Shown here: positions 28,256 to 36,374 of the stretch, piece after piece | Position numbering within the stretch: position 1 is the first letter of the stretch | Layout: the number at the start of each line of letters is the position of its first letter | Assembly (NCBI RefSeq): GCF_020911725.1 | Contig: NZ_CP076620.1 | Coordinates: forward strand, 686,501 to 750,500 | Source: Clostridium cadaveris | Lineage (GTDB): Bacteria; Bacillota; Clostridia; Clostridiales; Clostridiaceae | DNA: 64,000 bases | Direction of reading: 5' to 3' | Notes under the pieces: generated by a model | Seen by the model: only the letters and a program-made list of their open reading frames with translations | Told to the model about the DNA's origin: nothing | The model's database searches: none | Position numbers and translations under genes: made by a program

Positions 28256-29539
28256 TCACTTGGTGGGCAAAATTCCATTTACAGCATTTTCAAATACATC
28301 AACTGCATTTTGTTCCATTTTTTCTGTATCATGGACATATGTTTGAAGAGTAGTTTGGATGTTTTTATGTCCAAGTCTTTTCTGAACTGATTTTGGTGAT
28401 ATCCCATTTTCAATCAACAATGTAGCATGTGTATGTCTTAAGGAATGATAATCAAAAGCAAGTTTCAATTGATTATGAATAACTCTGCTACAATATTTAA
28501 ATGAATCGGTTGAAGTATATTCACCATTTTCAGTTATACAAACCATTTTTACCCTTGGTAATGTTGCTCCAACACACTTCTGAACAGGCATTAATCGTAT
28601 AATATCATTTCCTTTTTCGTCTTTTTCAACCTTCTTTATCATGATTGTATAATATTCACCATATGTTATTTCATATTCAAATTGCCTAATTTTTTCAGCT
28701 TTTAATGCTTTGATTAGGCTGTCACCAATTTTAATTGTTCTTACAGAATTATATTTTGGTGTTGTAAAGTACCATGCTGACTTTTCTTCCTTCTTACCTT
28801 TTTTCTTTAAAACTTCACGAACATCAACACCATAATTTCTTTTTACAATCTGTTTGTTAACTGTCAGTGTTTTATTATCAAAGTCAATATCATCCCATGT
28901 TAATCCAAATGTTTCAGATATACGCAAACCACAATTCCATCCAATAAGTAGTGGAATGTGAAATCTATTTCCTACTGGAAACCTTTCAATGATTTCTTGA
29001 AATTCATCAGGTTTCAATATTATCCTTTCCTTTGGTTTTCTTTCTACAGTTGGAAATTTTACATAGTGTATTGGATTTTCTTTTAAATACTGCAAAGGAT
29101 GAACTGCATAATCCAATGAAGCTGAAAAGGTTGAAATAATTCCCACAAGGTGTGACCTTGAAAATCCATTCAATTTCAGATTATTGGCATATACTTGAAT
29201 CATTGTTGGATTTAGTGATTTCAGTTTATATTGACCAAAGTTCGGTTTTAGGTGATTCTCTATGATACTCAAATAAGCAAGTTGTGTGTTATATTTTAGT
29301 TCAATCTTGCAATAATTATCAAACCAAAAATCCAAATAATCAGATACACTGATTTCAGTTGATTCAAAGTGCATTCCTGTATTATTGTATTCAGCTAAAG
29401 CCTTTGTTCCTGATTCTAAAGCTTCTTTTTTTGTTTTAAATCCACTTTTTGAAATCTGCTTTCTTTTCCCATCTATCTTTGCAGCTTCAAAACGATATTC
29501 CCATTTATTGCCCCTTTTTCTTACATTAATTTCTGCCAT
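28256..29539 (-). CDS. int: Tyrosine-type phage integrase
   Basis: Catalyses site-specific insertion and excision of the prophage. The 427 residues have an N-terminal arm-DNA-binding domain (about 1-60, INVRKRGNKWEYRFEA), a SAM-like core-binding domain (about 65-160) and the catalytic domain with Arg in GLRISETFGLTWDDID, the HSLRH box, LGHKN and the tyrosine in TYVHDT near the C-terminus. The gene points towards the presumed attL, its stop only 65 bases from the rlmD stop, which is typical. Shine-Dalgarno AAAGGAGAA precedes the start. Confidence 0.96.
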   Translation of the reverse strand: MAEINVRKRGNKWEYRFEAAKIDGKRKQISKSGFKTKKEALESGTKALAEYNNTGMHFESTEISVSDYLDFWFDNYCKIELKYNTQLAYLSIIENHLKPNFGQYKLKSLNPTMIQVYANNLKLNGFSRSHLVGIISTFSASLDYAVHPLQYLKENPIHYVKFPTVERKPKERIILKPDEFQEIIERFPVGNRFHIPLLIGWNCGLRISETFGLTWDDIDFDNKTLTVNKQIVKRNYGVDVREVLKKKGKKEEKSAWYFTTPKYNSVRTIKIGDSLIKALKAEKIRQFEYEITYGEYYTIMIKKVEKDEKGNDIIRLMPVQKCVGATLPRVKMVCITENGEYTSTDSFKYCSRVIHNQLKLAFDYHSLRHTHATLLIENGISPKSVQKRLGHKNIQTTLQTYVHDTEKMEQNAVDVFENAVNGILPTK

Positions 29540-29682
29540 ATGAATTCTCCTTTCCTTGATTTTAAAGTAAAACTTAGAATATATGTCTTAAAATTACATA
29601 AAATCACCACCTTTACGAATATATGTTCTTTTGTAAGTTAAAAAATATATTAAGGTCAGTAAAGACCTATAATATAAACAAT

Positions 29683-30123
29683 TTAAATGTGTCTTTTTAA
29701 TTCTATTAATTCGCTAGGAACTTCATAATAAGCAGCTAATTGATTAATAGAGTAGCCCTCAAGAATAATAGGATCCACATCATATATTAAAAATTCAGCA
29801 GCAAATAAATTTGCTTCATATTCTTTTTTTCCCTTATTTATATAACCTATGCTAGTAAAAAAGCATGTCGATTTTGTATGAAGTACACAATGACCCAATT
29901 CATGAGCTAGAACGAAACGCTTTTGACAATCATCTAAATTTGAATTTAAATAAATAACTTTATTTCTTTTTATATATTTGTACATACCATAGATACTGCC
30001 TAAAGGTTGGGTTACTAAAACTACATCTAAGCAATTTGCTAACTCAAAAGGGTCATTGGTTTTATATTTTTCTTTTAAATCGTTAATTACCCTTTTAATA
30101 TAAGTATTCAAATTATCCCCCAC
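29683..30123 (-). CDS. ImmA/IrrE-family metallopeptidase
   Basis: A 146-residue zinc peptidase with the HExxH motif in VLAHELGHCVLH near residue 70 and a later glutamate in EYEANLFAAEFLI. In ICEBs1 and many phages ImmA cleaves the CI-type repressor after an SOS signal. It lies directly behind the repressor gene: its GTG start abuts the repressor stop, so the two are translated together. This suggests induction by repressor cleavage rather than by RecA-stimulated self-cleavage. Confidence 0.92.
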   Translation of the reverse strand: MGDNLNTYIKRVINDLKEKYKTNDPFELANCLDVVLVTQPLGSIYGMYKYIKRNKVIYLNSNLDDCQKRFVLAHELGHCVLHTKSTCFFTSIGYINKGKKEYEANLFAAEFLIYDVDPIILEGYSINQLAAYYEVPSELIELKRHI

Positions 30124-30534
30124 CTATTTTTTATATTTATTTGGTGTATATTTCTCCTTGTTTTTAATTTTTATTTGTTCTAAGGCTATTTTCATAGCAC
30201 TTTCAATCAAGTCTAAATCTTCTTCTGCAAGTTCTTGTCCATTATAATAAGCGGTACCATCAGTACCTTCTCTAAATTCATCCATAAGAACTTTCAAATC
30301 TTTAGTTATGGATTTTTTATCTTTTTCATTCAATCCAGTTTCATTATCACTTATTAAATAATCTACTGTTACTCCAAAGAAGTCAGCTATCTTAACTAAT
30401 GTCTTTCTGCCAGCTGGTCTACTATTACTTTCAATCATACCTAATGTTGATTGAGCTATGCCAATTTTACTACATAGTTGTTCTTGGGTTAGACTCATAC
30501 CTTTTCTTAAATTCTTAATTTTATCACCTAACAT
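30124..30534 (-). CDS. CI-type lysogeny repressor (XRE family)
   Basis: A 136-residue protein with an N-terminal XRE helix-turn-helix (about 5-60, MSLTQEQLCSKIGIAQSTLGMIES) and a helical C-terminal part. It has no peptidase domain, in keeping with the ImmA gene behind it. ATG 30534 follows GAGGTGAA. The gene faces away from the early genes across a 240-base region holding four 17-bp operator-like sites, the classic place for a phage master repressor. Confidence 0.88.
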   Translation of the reverse strand: MLGDKIKNLRKGMSLTQEQLCSKIGIAQSTLGMIESNSRPAGRKTLVKIADFFGVTVDYLISDNETGLNEKDKKSITKDLKVLMDEFREGTDGTAYYNGQELAEEDLDLIESAMKIALEQIKIKNKEKYTPNKYKK

Positions 30535-30560
30535 AACAAATTCACCTCATAAGATAATAT

Positions 30561-30692
30561 TATCACTTTTGAGGATAAAATCAATAGCAAATTTGCGATA
30601 ATTAAAGATTTTTTAAGTAATGAGGAGCTAATTCTACATATTATCCTAAAAAGGGATATACAAGTATTTTATTTTTATCGCAAAATAGGATA
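30561..30692. promoter_or_regulatory. Operator array between repressor and early genes
   Basis: Four 17-base sites share TATC/GATA-type ends: TATCACTTTTGAGGATA (30561-30577), ATAGCAAATTTGCGATA (30584-30600, best read on the minus strand as TATCGCAAATTTGCTAT), TATCCTAAAAAGGGATA (30642-30658) and TATCGCAAAATAGGATA (30676-30692). They are imperfect palindromes in two pairs, one near the repressor start and one nearer the rightward genes. They are the likely binding sites of the CI-type repressor. Confidence 0.65.
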
Positions 30693-30774
30693 TTATTAAA
30701 ACATACCAAGACAAACAATTCACCTCAAAGAATAAGTTTATCTTGTAAATCAAATTGTAAAGGGGGAATAGGAA

Positions 30775-30909
30775 ATGGAAAATATAGATAAAGTTATAGA
30801 AAATTTATGTAACTATATTAATTCAGAAGTGGAATCTAAAATTGTTACAGATGCAACTATTGATATGGTTAAAGCTCTAGCTGAACTAATATCAGCTAGA
30901 GCACTCTAG
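30775..30909 (+). CDS. Small early protein, first rightward gene (44 aa)
   Basis: A 44-residue ORF with a good ribosome site (AAAGGGGGAATAGG) in the place of a Cro-like or other first early gene. The sequence MENIDKVIENLCNYIN... is mostly helical and acidic, with no recognised domain. I do not recognise it. It is real by position, ribosome site and the operators ahead of it. It ends three bases before the stop of a small gene on the other strand. Confidence 0.55.
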   Translation: MENIDKVIENLCNYINSEVESKIVTDATIDMVKALAELISARAL

Positions 30910-30912
30910 TTT

Positions 30913-31107
30913 TTAGAAACTAGTTTTTAATTTGGGCTTATTTGTAATTCTGTCATCTTCTAAAATCTTATATATTTTAGAGTAAATTTCTAAATATTTA
31001 TTTGTAAGTTCTTCTGGAGAAAGTTCAGACAAATTTTGAGATTTTAGATTTAACAAAGTTAGATCGTGAGCTTTAGCTTTTACTGAATAAGTAATCACAT
31101 CAGACAT
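30913..31107 (-). CDS. Small minus-strand protein of the early region (64 aa)
   Basis: A 64-residue helical, charged protein of unknown role, starting MSDVITYSVKAKAHD. I chose the ATG at 31107 because AAGGTGGTG lies at the right distance; a start four codons earlier would overlap that site. It is transcribed away from the XRE gene at 31180, so the two share a short divergent promoter region. It could be a small regulator, but no domain supports this. Confidence 0.5.
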   Translation of the reverse strand: MSDVITYSVKAKAHDLTLLNLKSQNLSELSPEELTNKYLEIYSKIYKILEDDRITNKPKLKTSF

Positions 31108-31179
31108 AAAATTCACCACCTTTCAAAGACAATTTTATCACCTAAAGTAACAATATAGCAATAAAGGAGATGATATACA

Positions 31180-31386
31180 GTGAAAAACACACCTATAAGA
31201 CTAAGAAGGTTAAACGCTGGTATAGAGCAAGAAGAAGCTATTGAGCGTTTAGGCGTAAGTAAAAGTACATTTTATAAGTTAGAGCAGGGATGGACTAGTC
31301 CATCAGCACAGTTGATTAAAAGACTTGCAGATACTTATAAATGTACTACAGATGAAATCTTTAGAGATTTTAAGATTATGGGATAG
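31180..31386 (+). CDS. XRE-family HTH protein (Cro-like)
   Basis: A 68-residue protein that is almost only a helix-turn-helix: RLRRLNAGIEQEEAIERLGVSKSTFYKLEQG, then PSAQLIKRLADTYKCTTDEIF. It starts with GTG 31180 behind AAGGAGATG. The small size and early position fit a Cro-like regulator that helps the switch to lytic growth. It is followed after 14 bases by an antirepressor-type gene. Confidence 0.8.
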   Translation: MKNTPIRLRRLNAGIEQEEAIERLGVSKSTFYKLEQGWTSPSAQLIKRLADTYKCTTDEIFRDFKIMG

Positions 31387-31400
31387 GAGGAGAAAAGAAG

Positions 31401-32141
31401 ATGAATAATATCAAATTGTTTGAAGGGCAAGAAGTTAAAGTTAAAACAGATAAAGGGAATACACTTATTAATTTAGTTCATGTTGCTAAGTGTTGTGGAT
31501 TAACCAGGGAACAAAATGGCTATTTAAAAATTAGGTGGACTGATAAAGGAATAACAGAAAAGTTAAATTTAATTAAGTCCACAGATGTGGACAAGAAAAT
31601 ACTGGTAGAAATCAACTACATTTTAGATGAAATAGAAAATACAGATGATAGAAATTCTATTTATATGAGTAGTTGGTTAAGTAAAAGATTAGCAATCGAA
31701 TGCCACAGTGAAAAGGCCAATAGGTTTAAGAACTGGTTGGTAAGTCTAGATGAAGCTAGAGAAAACGGACAACTTGCTTTAGCTAATATAGATGAAGATG
31801 TCGTAAAAAATATGAGCCTAATGGCACAGAATATGCAATTTATGAGTAAAGCTATGACTGGGATACAACAATATGTACAAGACAGTATTCAAGCCAAAGA
31901 CCATCAAATAGACCAAGCTATGGACCTTATAGGGTTAAGAGCTAGAAACGTGTCAAGATTAACTGGAAAACTTAAAGAAGTTCTATGCAAGAAGTATGGA
32001 AGAGCAATATACGCTAATGACATTAAATACAAAAACGCTAAAGATAGAGTTTTTAAAGAATTCGACGTTATCAAGTGGGAAGAGATACCAGTAAATAAAT
32101 ATAACACTGTATATGCTTTTTTAGAAGTAATGTTTGATTAG
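31401..32141 (+). CDS. Antirepressor-type protein with ORF6C-like C-terminus
   Basis: A 246-residue phage protein. The N-terminal half (about 1-115) resembles Bro-N-type antirepressor domains; the middle is a helical stretch; the C-terminal part (about 165-246, GLRARNVSRLTGKLKEVLCKKYG ... WEEIPVNKYNTVYAFLEVMFD) looks like an ORF6C domain. Such proteins counter repressors or regulate early genes. The start ATG follows GGAGGAG. It is in one operon with the XRE gene before it and the excisionase-like gene behind it. The exact target is unknown. Confidence 0.65.
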   Translation: MNNIKLFEGQEVKVKTDKGNTLINLVHVAKCCGLTREQNGYLKIRWTDKGITEKLNLIKSTDVDKKILVEINYILDEIENTDDRNSIYMSSWLSKRLAIECHSEKANRFKNWLVSLDEARENGQLALANIDEDVVKNMSLMAQNMQFMSKAMTGIQQYVQDSIQAKDHQIDQAMDLIGLRARNVSRLTGKLKEVLCKKYGRAIYANDIKYKNAKDRVFKEFDVIKWEEIPVNKYNTVYAFLEVMFD

Positions 32142-32157
32142 AAAGGAGGGCTAGCAA

Positions 32158-32361
32158 ATGGAAGATGTTCTTTATACAGTCCAAGAAGTGTCAAAGCTTA
32201 TTAAAACAAACCCTGCATATGTTTACTCGCTTATTAACGAAGGATTATTGCCAGTTCTTAAGTTAGGAAGTTATAAGATTCGAAAGACATCATTGCTAGA
32301 GTTTTTAGCTAAATATGAAGGAAAAGATTTAACAGATCCTAAGGATATTAAAGATTTATAA
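32158..32361 (+). CDS. Excisionase-like HTH protein
   Basis: A 67-residue winged-helix protein of the MerR/excisionase DNA-binding type: LYTVQEVSKLIKTNPAYVYSLINEGLLPVLKLGSYKIRKTSLLEFL. Such proteins bend DNA at attachment sites or regulate transcription. It lies in the early operon rather than beside the integrase, so either excisionase or regulator is possible. Ribosome site AAGGAGGG precedes the ATG. Confidence 0.75.
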   Translation: MEDVLYTVQEVSKLIKTNPAYVYSLINEGLLPVLKLGSYKIRKTSLLEFLAKYEGKDLTDPKDIKDL

Positions 32362-32372
32362 GGAGGAACAGT

Positions 32373-33209
32373 ATGAAAGAATTAATTAGTATTAAAAACC
32401 ACGAAGGAGAAATGGTAGTTACAAGCAGAGAAGTAGCAGAGAATTTTGAAAAGAGACATGCAGATGTAATAGAAAAGATTGAGGAATTTATCAAAACGGA
32501 AAATTCCGTTATGACAAAAATGTTTATAGAAAGTAGTTATAAGGCTGGTACTGGGAAAAGTTATAAAGAATATTTGCTTACCAGGGACGGATTTACGCTA
32601 CTTGCTATGGGGTTCACAGGCGGTAAAGCTATAGAGTGGAAGTTAAAGTACATTGATGCATTTAACAAGATGGAACAAGCTTTAAAAGAACAGTCCAAGC
32701 CTACATGCATAGAAGATTTAATAATAATGCAGGCACAAAGCTTAAAGGACATGAGAGAACAGGTTAATCAAGCTAATTACCACGCCCTTGAAGCTAAGGC
32801 GGAAGCAGAGAAGTCTAGGGAAGAGATACAGGGCATGAGGGATTTAGTAGCTCTTACACCTAATGCTTGGAGGAAAGATACAGCAGCTATAATTAATAAA
32901 ATAGCAAACAAGCTTGGTGGATTCGAGCACATTAGAGATGTGAGAGAAGAAAGCTATAAAATACTTGATGAAACTTTCAAAGTAGATGTTAAGCGTAGGC
33001 TACAAAACAAGAAAAAGAATATGGCTCTTGAAGGTGTTAGTAAGTCTAAGATAGATAAACTTAATCCTTTGGATGTAATAGCAGAAGATGAAAAGCTTAT
33101 AAATGGATATTTAAGCATTGTCAGCAAAATGGCTATAAAAAAACGGGATAGTTTAGGAGGGTTAATATGCACACATGGGGGATTAAAGCAGCAAGCTTAT
33201 ACTGCTTAG
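32373..33209 (+). CDS. Rha-family phage regulatory protein with ORF6C-like C-terminus
   Basis: A 278-residue protein. The N-terminal Rha domain (about 1-105) shows VVTSREVAENFEKRHADVIEKIE, YLLTRDGFTLLAMGFTGGKA and KLKYIDAFNKME; a coiled-coil (about 115-160) links it to a C-terminal domain resembling ORF6C. Rha of phage phi-80 interferes with growth of the phage when integration host factor is missing, and Rha-type proteins act as phage regulators. A small membrane-protein gene overlaps its end in another frame. Confidence 0.85.
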   Translation: MKELISIKNHEGEMVVTSREVAENFEKRHADVIEKIEEFIKTENSVMTKMFIESSYKAGTGKSYKEYLLTRDGFTLLAMGFTGGKAIEWKLKYIDAFNKMEQALKEQSKPTCIEDLIIMQAQSLKDMREQVNQANYHALEAKAEAEKSREEIQGMRDLVALTPNAWRKDTAAIINKIANKLGGFEHIRDVREESYKILDETFKVDVKRRLQNKKKNMALEGVSKSKIDKLNPLDVIAEDEKLINGYLSIVSKMAIKKRDSLGGLICTHGGLKQQAYTA

Positions 33210-33343
33210 CAGTTGTACTTTATATCATAGCTAGAAACATTTATAAAGCTATAAAAGGTAAGGATGATCTTCACACACTTTTTCAAGTGGCTTTGCTTGT
33301 ACCAGCGTCAATTTTCTTATTTGATTTGTGGTACATGCTATAG
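33167..33343 (+). CDS. Small membrane protein (58 aa)
   Basis: A 58-residue ORF with ribosome site TTAGGAGGG and ATG 33167, overlapping the end of the Rha gene by 43 bases. It has two hydrophobic segments (about 7-24 and 39-58) joined by the short basic, charged loop KAIKGKDD. The role is unknown; small two-helix proteins in phage early regions are often host-interaction factors. It is supported by start signals and hydrophobic pattern only. Confidence 0.5.
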   Translation: MHTWGIKAASLYCLAVVLYIIARNIYKAIKGKDDLHTLFQVALLVPASIFLFDLWYML

Positions 33344-33354
33344 GAGGTGAAGGT

Positions 33355-33930
33355 ATGAAGAAGAGATTAAACATCAATGGAGAGATAGTAGAAATGAGCT
33401 TTGAACAAGCTTATGAGCAGTTTGCAGCATTTAGACATAAGATGCAAATCAAGTGGAACAGAATGCCAATGGATATGGAGGATTTAAAGCAAGAGATAGA
33501 TATAGCTTTTTACAGAGCGTTTCTAAAGTATGATGAAAGGTTCAATGACAGGGTAGCATTTTTAACATATGCTTTTCAGTATGTGGAAGCAGATATGTGG
33601 ATTTTTCTTAGAGATTTGAACGCTACTAAACGAGTTATAAATCTAAGAACAGTATCTTATAATGCCATTTTTGAAAATGACGATAATAAGGAGAATTCTT
33701 TTGAATCGAAGATATGTATTGAAGATAGCTTTGAGGAAGAACTAATCACAGAGTTAGATGTAGAAAGCGTTATATCAAGATTAGCTGATAGAGACAAGAA
33801 AATAATTGAACTATTGAAGTTAGGGTATGTACAAAGTGAAATTGGTAAAGAGATAGGGGTATCTCAAATTCAAGTAAGCAGACTTAGAAGTAGAATTTTA
33901 AAGAAGCTTAGAGAAGAAATTGCAAGTTAG
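33355..33930 (+). CDS. Phage-encoded sigma-70-family factor
   Basis: A 191-residue RNA polymerase sigma factor. Region 2 is seen at about 38-100 (MDMEDLKQEIDIAFYRAFLKYDERF ... AFLTYAFQYVEADMW), region 4 at about 140-188 (LADRDKKIIELLKLGYVQSEIG, then VSQIQVSRLRSRILKKL). The IQVSRL...KIL pattern of region 4 recalls sporulation and general-stress sigma factors. I chose ATG 33355, placed after GGAGGTGAAGGT; the longer frame starts inside the preceding membrane-protein gene. It is followed after 11 bases by a SpoIIID-like gene. Promoter specificity cannot be read from sequence. Confidence 0.85.
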   Translation: MKKRLNINGEIVEMSFEQAYEQFAAFRHKMQIKWNRMPMDMEDLKQEIDIAFYRAFLKYDERFNDRVAFLTYAFQYVEADMWIFLRDLNATKRVINLRTVSYNAIFENDDNKENSFESKICIEDSFEEELITELDVESVISRLADRDKKIIELLKLGYVQSEIGKEIGVSQIQVSRLRSRILKKLREEIAS

Positions 33931-33941
33931 GAGGTTATAAA

Positions 33942-34196
33942 ATGCATAGGGATATTGAAGAAAGGATAAAGGAAGAAGCTAGTTACTTTTTAGCTAACAA
34001 CTCAACAACAAGGAAAACAGCCAAAGCCTTTGGTGTAAGTAAATCACTTATTCATAAGGATTTGAGTAAAAGATTAGCTATAGTAAATCCACAGCTACAC
34101 ACAGAAGTGCTAAAGCTATTGGATCACAACAAAGAAGTAAGACATATAAGAGGTGGAATAACCACTCAAAAAAGATATAAAAAAAAGATGGCATAA
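33942..34196 (+). CDS. SpoIIID-family DNA-binding regulator
   Basis: An 84-residue protein closely resembling SpoIIID, the mother-cell regulator that works with sigma-E in sporulation. The N-terminal helices and the HTH (RKTAKAFGVSKSLIHKDLSKRL) are followed by the family's basic tail VNPQLHTEVLKLLDHNKEVRHIRGG and TTQKRYK, which in SpoIIID helps DNA binding. Chromosomal SpoIIID genes normally lie beside mreB or spoIIQ-like genes, whereas this copy sits between a phage sigma factor and phage early genes with its own AGGAGG. It is most likely a phage-borne homologue, not the host gene. Confidence 0.88.
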   Translation: MHRDIEERIKEEASYFLANNSTTRKTAKAFGVSKSLIHKDLSKRLAIVNPQLHTEVLKLLDHNKEVRHIRGGITTQKRYKKKMA

Positions 34197-34256
34197 GCCA
34201 CCAAAAATTTAATAAAACATTCAAGTTCAGTATAACACATGGAAGGGGAAATTCAA

Positions 34257-34784
34257 ATGGTAAAAAGAGAATTAATAGATTTCATAGATAGAGTAGAACA
34301 AAAGGCAATTAATAGCGTCGAGGATAGATTTAATAAGCAGATAGAAAGCAAGAAAGCTGAAAAGCTAGAGGTTTATACAGATAAGATAGATCAGTTTCAA
34401 GATATTTTCAACCGTTTTTCAACTAATCTGACATTACTATTAACAGACATGAGAGAAGATACAGAAGTTTTATACAATGGATCTTATGATATAGACCATG
34501 GGAAGAGATATTTATCTAACTTAAAAAGCAGTATTGTTAATAATTGTAGCTTTCAAGGTGAGGTTCAGAAACTTAAAGATGCAAAAAACAAAGAAATAAA
34601 GGAGGTCAAAGCTAATTATCATAAAGTACGTGTAGTTTCTAAGAGTATGAGCAGTGCTAAGAAGATAGCAGAGTATTTAAAAGGACTAGGCTTTGATTTA
34701 TCAAGCTTAGAGGAAGATGAAATGAAGTCATTAGTAGCTGATATAGATAAATCCAAATTATTTGTATGTGGCGAAAGAAAATAA
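34257..34784 (+). CDS. Phage protein of unknown function, coiled-coil
   Basis: A 175-residue, charged, mostly helical protein with predicted coiled coil (about 8-45 and 105-130). No family that I recognise. I chose ATG 34257 (MVKRELIDF), spaced correctly from AAGGGGAA; an in-frame ATG at 34239 lies before that site. It begins the run of genes leading to DUF2800 and DUF2815. This position in related phages often holds recombination or nuclease-associated proteins, but nothing here proves it. Confidence 0.5.
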   Translation: MVKRELIDFIDRVEQKAINSVEDRFNKQIESKKAEKLEVYTDKIDQFQDIFNRFSTNLTLLLTDMREDTEVLYNGSYDIDHGKRYLSNLKSSIVNNCSFQGEVQKLKDAKNKEIKEVKANYHKVRVVSKSMSSAKKIAEYLKGLGFDLSSLEEDEMKSLVADIDKSKLFVCGERK

Positions 34785-34807
34785 AAAAATTTAGGAGGAA
34801 AGAAAAT

Positions 34808-35221
34808 ATGAAAATTACAGCAGAATTTAACTCTAATGAGGAGTTAGTAAGTTTTATCAATACATTTGGAGCTAAGTCAATTACTTATGCTCAGAAGGGA
34901 ATGAAGGAGACTTTTGAAAAAGTTACACAAGCTCCTATAGTAGAAAAGCCAATAGAAGAATCAAAGGAAGAAGTCAAAGTAGAAGAAAAAAGTAAGAATG
35001 AAAAACCTGTTAAGGAAGATAAGCCGGTAGAAGAACCAAAGGAAGAAAAAGTTATAAAAATCACTAAGGAACAAGTGAGAGCAGTATTCTCTAAACTACT
35101 TAAAGCTGGAAAACAGCAGGAGGCTAAGGACCTTACAGCAAAATATGGTGCTAGTAAGATACCTGAAATTAAAGAAGAGGACTATGAAGCAGTTCTTAAA
35201 GAAGCGGAGGAATTACTATAA
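34808..35221 (+). CDS. Phage protein with acidic linker and C-terminal helical domain
   Basis: A 137-residue protein: a short N-terminal beta-type segment (MKITAEFNSNEELVSF), a Lys/Glu/Pro-rich linker (about 48-80) and a C-terminal helical domain (ITKEQVRAVFSKLLKAGKQQEA ... KYGASKIPEI). Similar phage proteins are often labelled rRNA biogenesis protein rrp5-like, a label that probably reflects low-complexity matches. ATG 34808 follows TTAGGAGG. Its stop overlaps the next start (TAATG), so it is coupled to the DUF2800 gene. It may be an accessory to that nuclease-like protein. Confidence 0.55.
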   Translation: MKITAEFNSNEELVSFINTFGAKSITYAQKGMKETFEKVTQAPIVEKPIEESKEEVKVEEKSKNEKPVKEDKPVEEPKEEKVIKITKEQVRAVFSKLLKAGKQQEAKDLTAKYGASKIPEIKEEDYEAVLKEAEELL

Positions 35222-36366
35222 TGTCACATGCGATATTAAGTGCTTCTGGTGCTAGTAGATGGATGGCATGTCCTCCATCAGCTAGGCTAGAACAAGGATT
35301 TGAAAATAAGACAAGTGAGTATGCAGAAGAAGGTACACTTGCCCACGAGCTAGGGGAATTAGGACTCAGAAAAGCCTTAGGAGAAATAAGTACAAGAAAA
35401 TATAACTCTGAAATTAAGAAGATAGAAGCTCATGAGTTATATTCAGCTGACATGCCTGACTATGTTGAGATTTATACAGATACATGTATGGAAAAGGTTA
35501 GTGAAGCAAAAGCAAAAACTCCTGATGCAGTATTCAAAGTTGAACAAAGACTAGATTTCAGTGAATGGGTTCCTGAAGGTTTTGGAACTGGTGACTTTGT
35601 GATAATAGCAGATGGAACTATGGAAATATGCGACCTTAAGTATGGTAAGGGTGTTCCAGTAAGCGCAAATAACAATAAGCAAATGATGTTATATGCATTA
35701 GGGGCAATACAAGAATTCTCATTCTTATATGATATTGAAAAAGTGAGAATGACCATTATTCAACCAAGGTTAGATAACATATCAACTTTTGAGGTAATGG
35801 CTGATGATCTTCTTAAATGGGCAGAAGAGTATGTTAAACCAACTGCGGATTTAGCTTTCAAAGGTGAAGGAGAGTTTTGTGCAGGAGACCATTGTCAATT
35901 TTGTAGAGCTAAAGCAGTATGCAAGGCTAGAGCAGATAAGAATATGGAACTTGCACAGTATGACTTTCAGAAGCAAGATACTATGGATAATAACGATATA
36001 GCTTTTGTTCTAAGCAGAGTAGATGAATTAGTTAAGTGGGCCAGTGATGTAAAAGATTATGCCCTGGAGCAAGCTCTGCAAGGTGAAGAGTATGAGGGCT
36101 TTAAAGTAGTTGAAGGTAGAAGTAATAGAAAGTGGAGTAGTGAGGATAAAGTCGGACAAATACTTACTGGTGAAGGATTTGAAAGGAGTATTATCTACAC
36201 AACTAAGCTTGATGGAATTAGCAAAATAGAAAGTGCTATAGGTAAGAAAGAAGTTCAAAGACTTCTAGGTGATTACATTATAAAGCCACCAGGAAAACCT
36301 ACGTTAGTACCTATATCTGATAAGAGAGAACCTTATAATCCTGCTAAAGCAGATTTTCAAGAGTAG
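35221..36366 (+). CDS. DUF2800 protein, Cas4/RecB-like nuclease candidate
   Basis: A 381-residue protein of the DUF2800 family, a constant member of the replication modules of Firmicute phages. It starts with the typical ILSASGASRWMACPPSARLE; the middle has PD-(D/E)xK-like features (FGTGDFVIIAD, MEICDLKYGKG) and a cysteine cluster CAGDHCQFCRAKAVC that would hold an iron-sulfur cluster, as in Cas4/AddB nucleases. A role in recombination or DNA end processing is inferred. It is coupled to the gene before it. Confidence 0.8.
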   Translation: MSHAILSASGASRWMACPPSARLEQGFENKTSEYAEEGTLAHELGELGLRKALGEISTRKYNSEIKKIEAHELYSADMPDYVEIYTDTCMEKVSEAKAKTPDAVFKVEQRLDFSEWVPEGFGTGDFVIIADGTMEICDLKYGKGVPVSANNNKQMMLYALGAIQEFSFLYDIEKVRMTIIQPRLDNISTFEVMADDLLKWAEEYVKPTADLAFKGEGEFCAGDHCQFCRAKAVCKARADKNMELAQYDFQKQDTMDNNDIAFVLSRVDELVKWASDVKDYALEQALQGEEYEGFKVVEGRSNRKWSSEDKVGQILTGEGFERSIIYTTKLDGISKIESAIGKKEVQRLLGDYIIKPPGKPTLVPISDKREPYNPAKADFQE

Positions 36367-36374
36367 GTGATATT

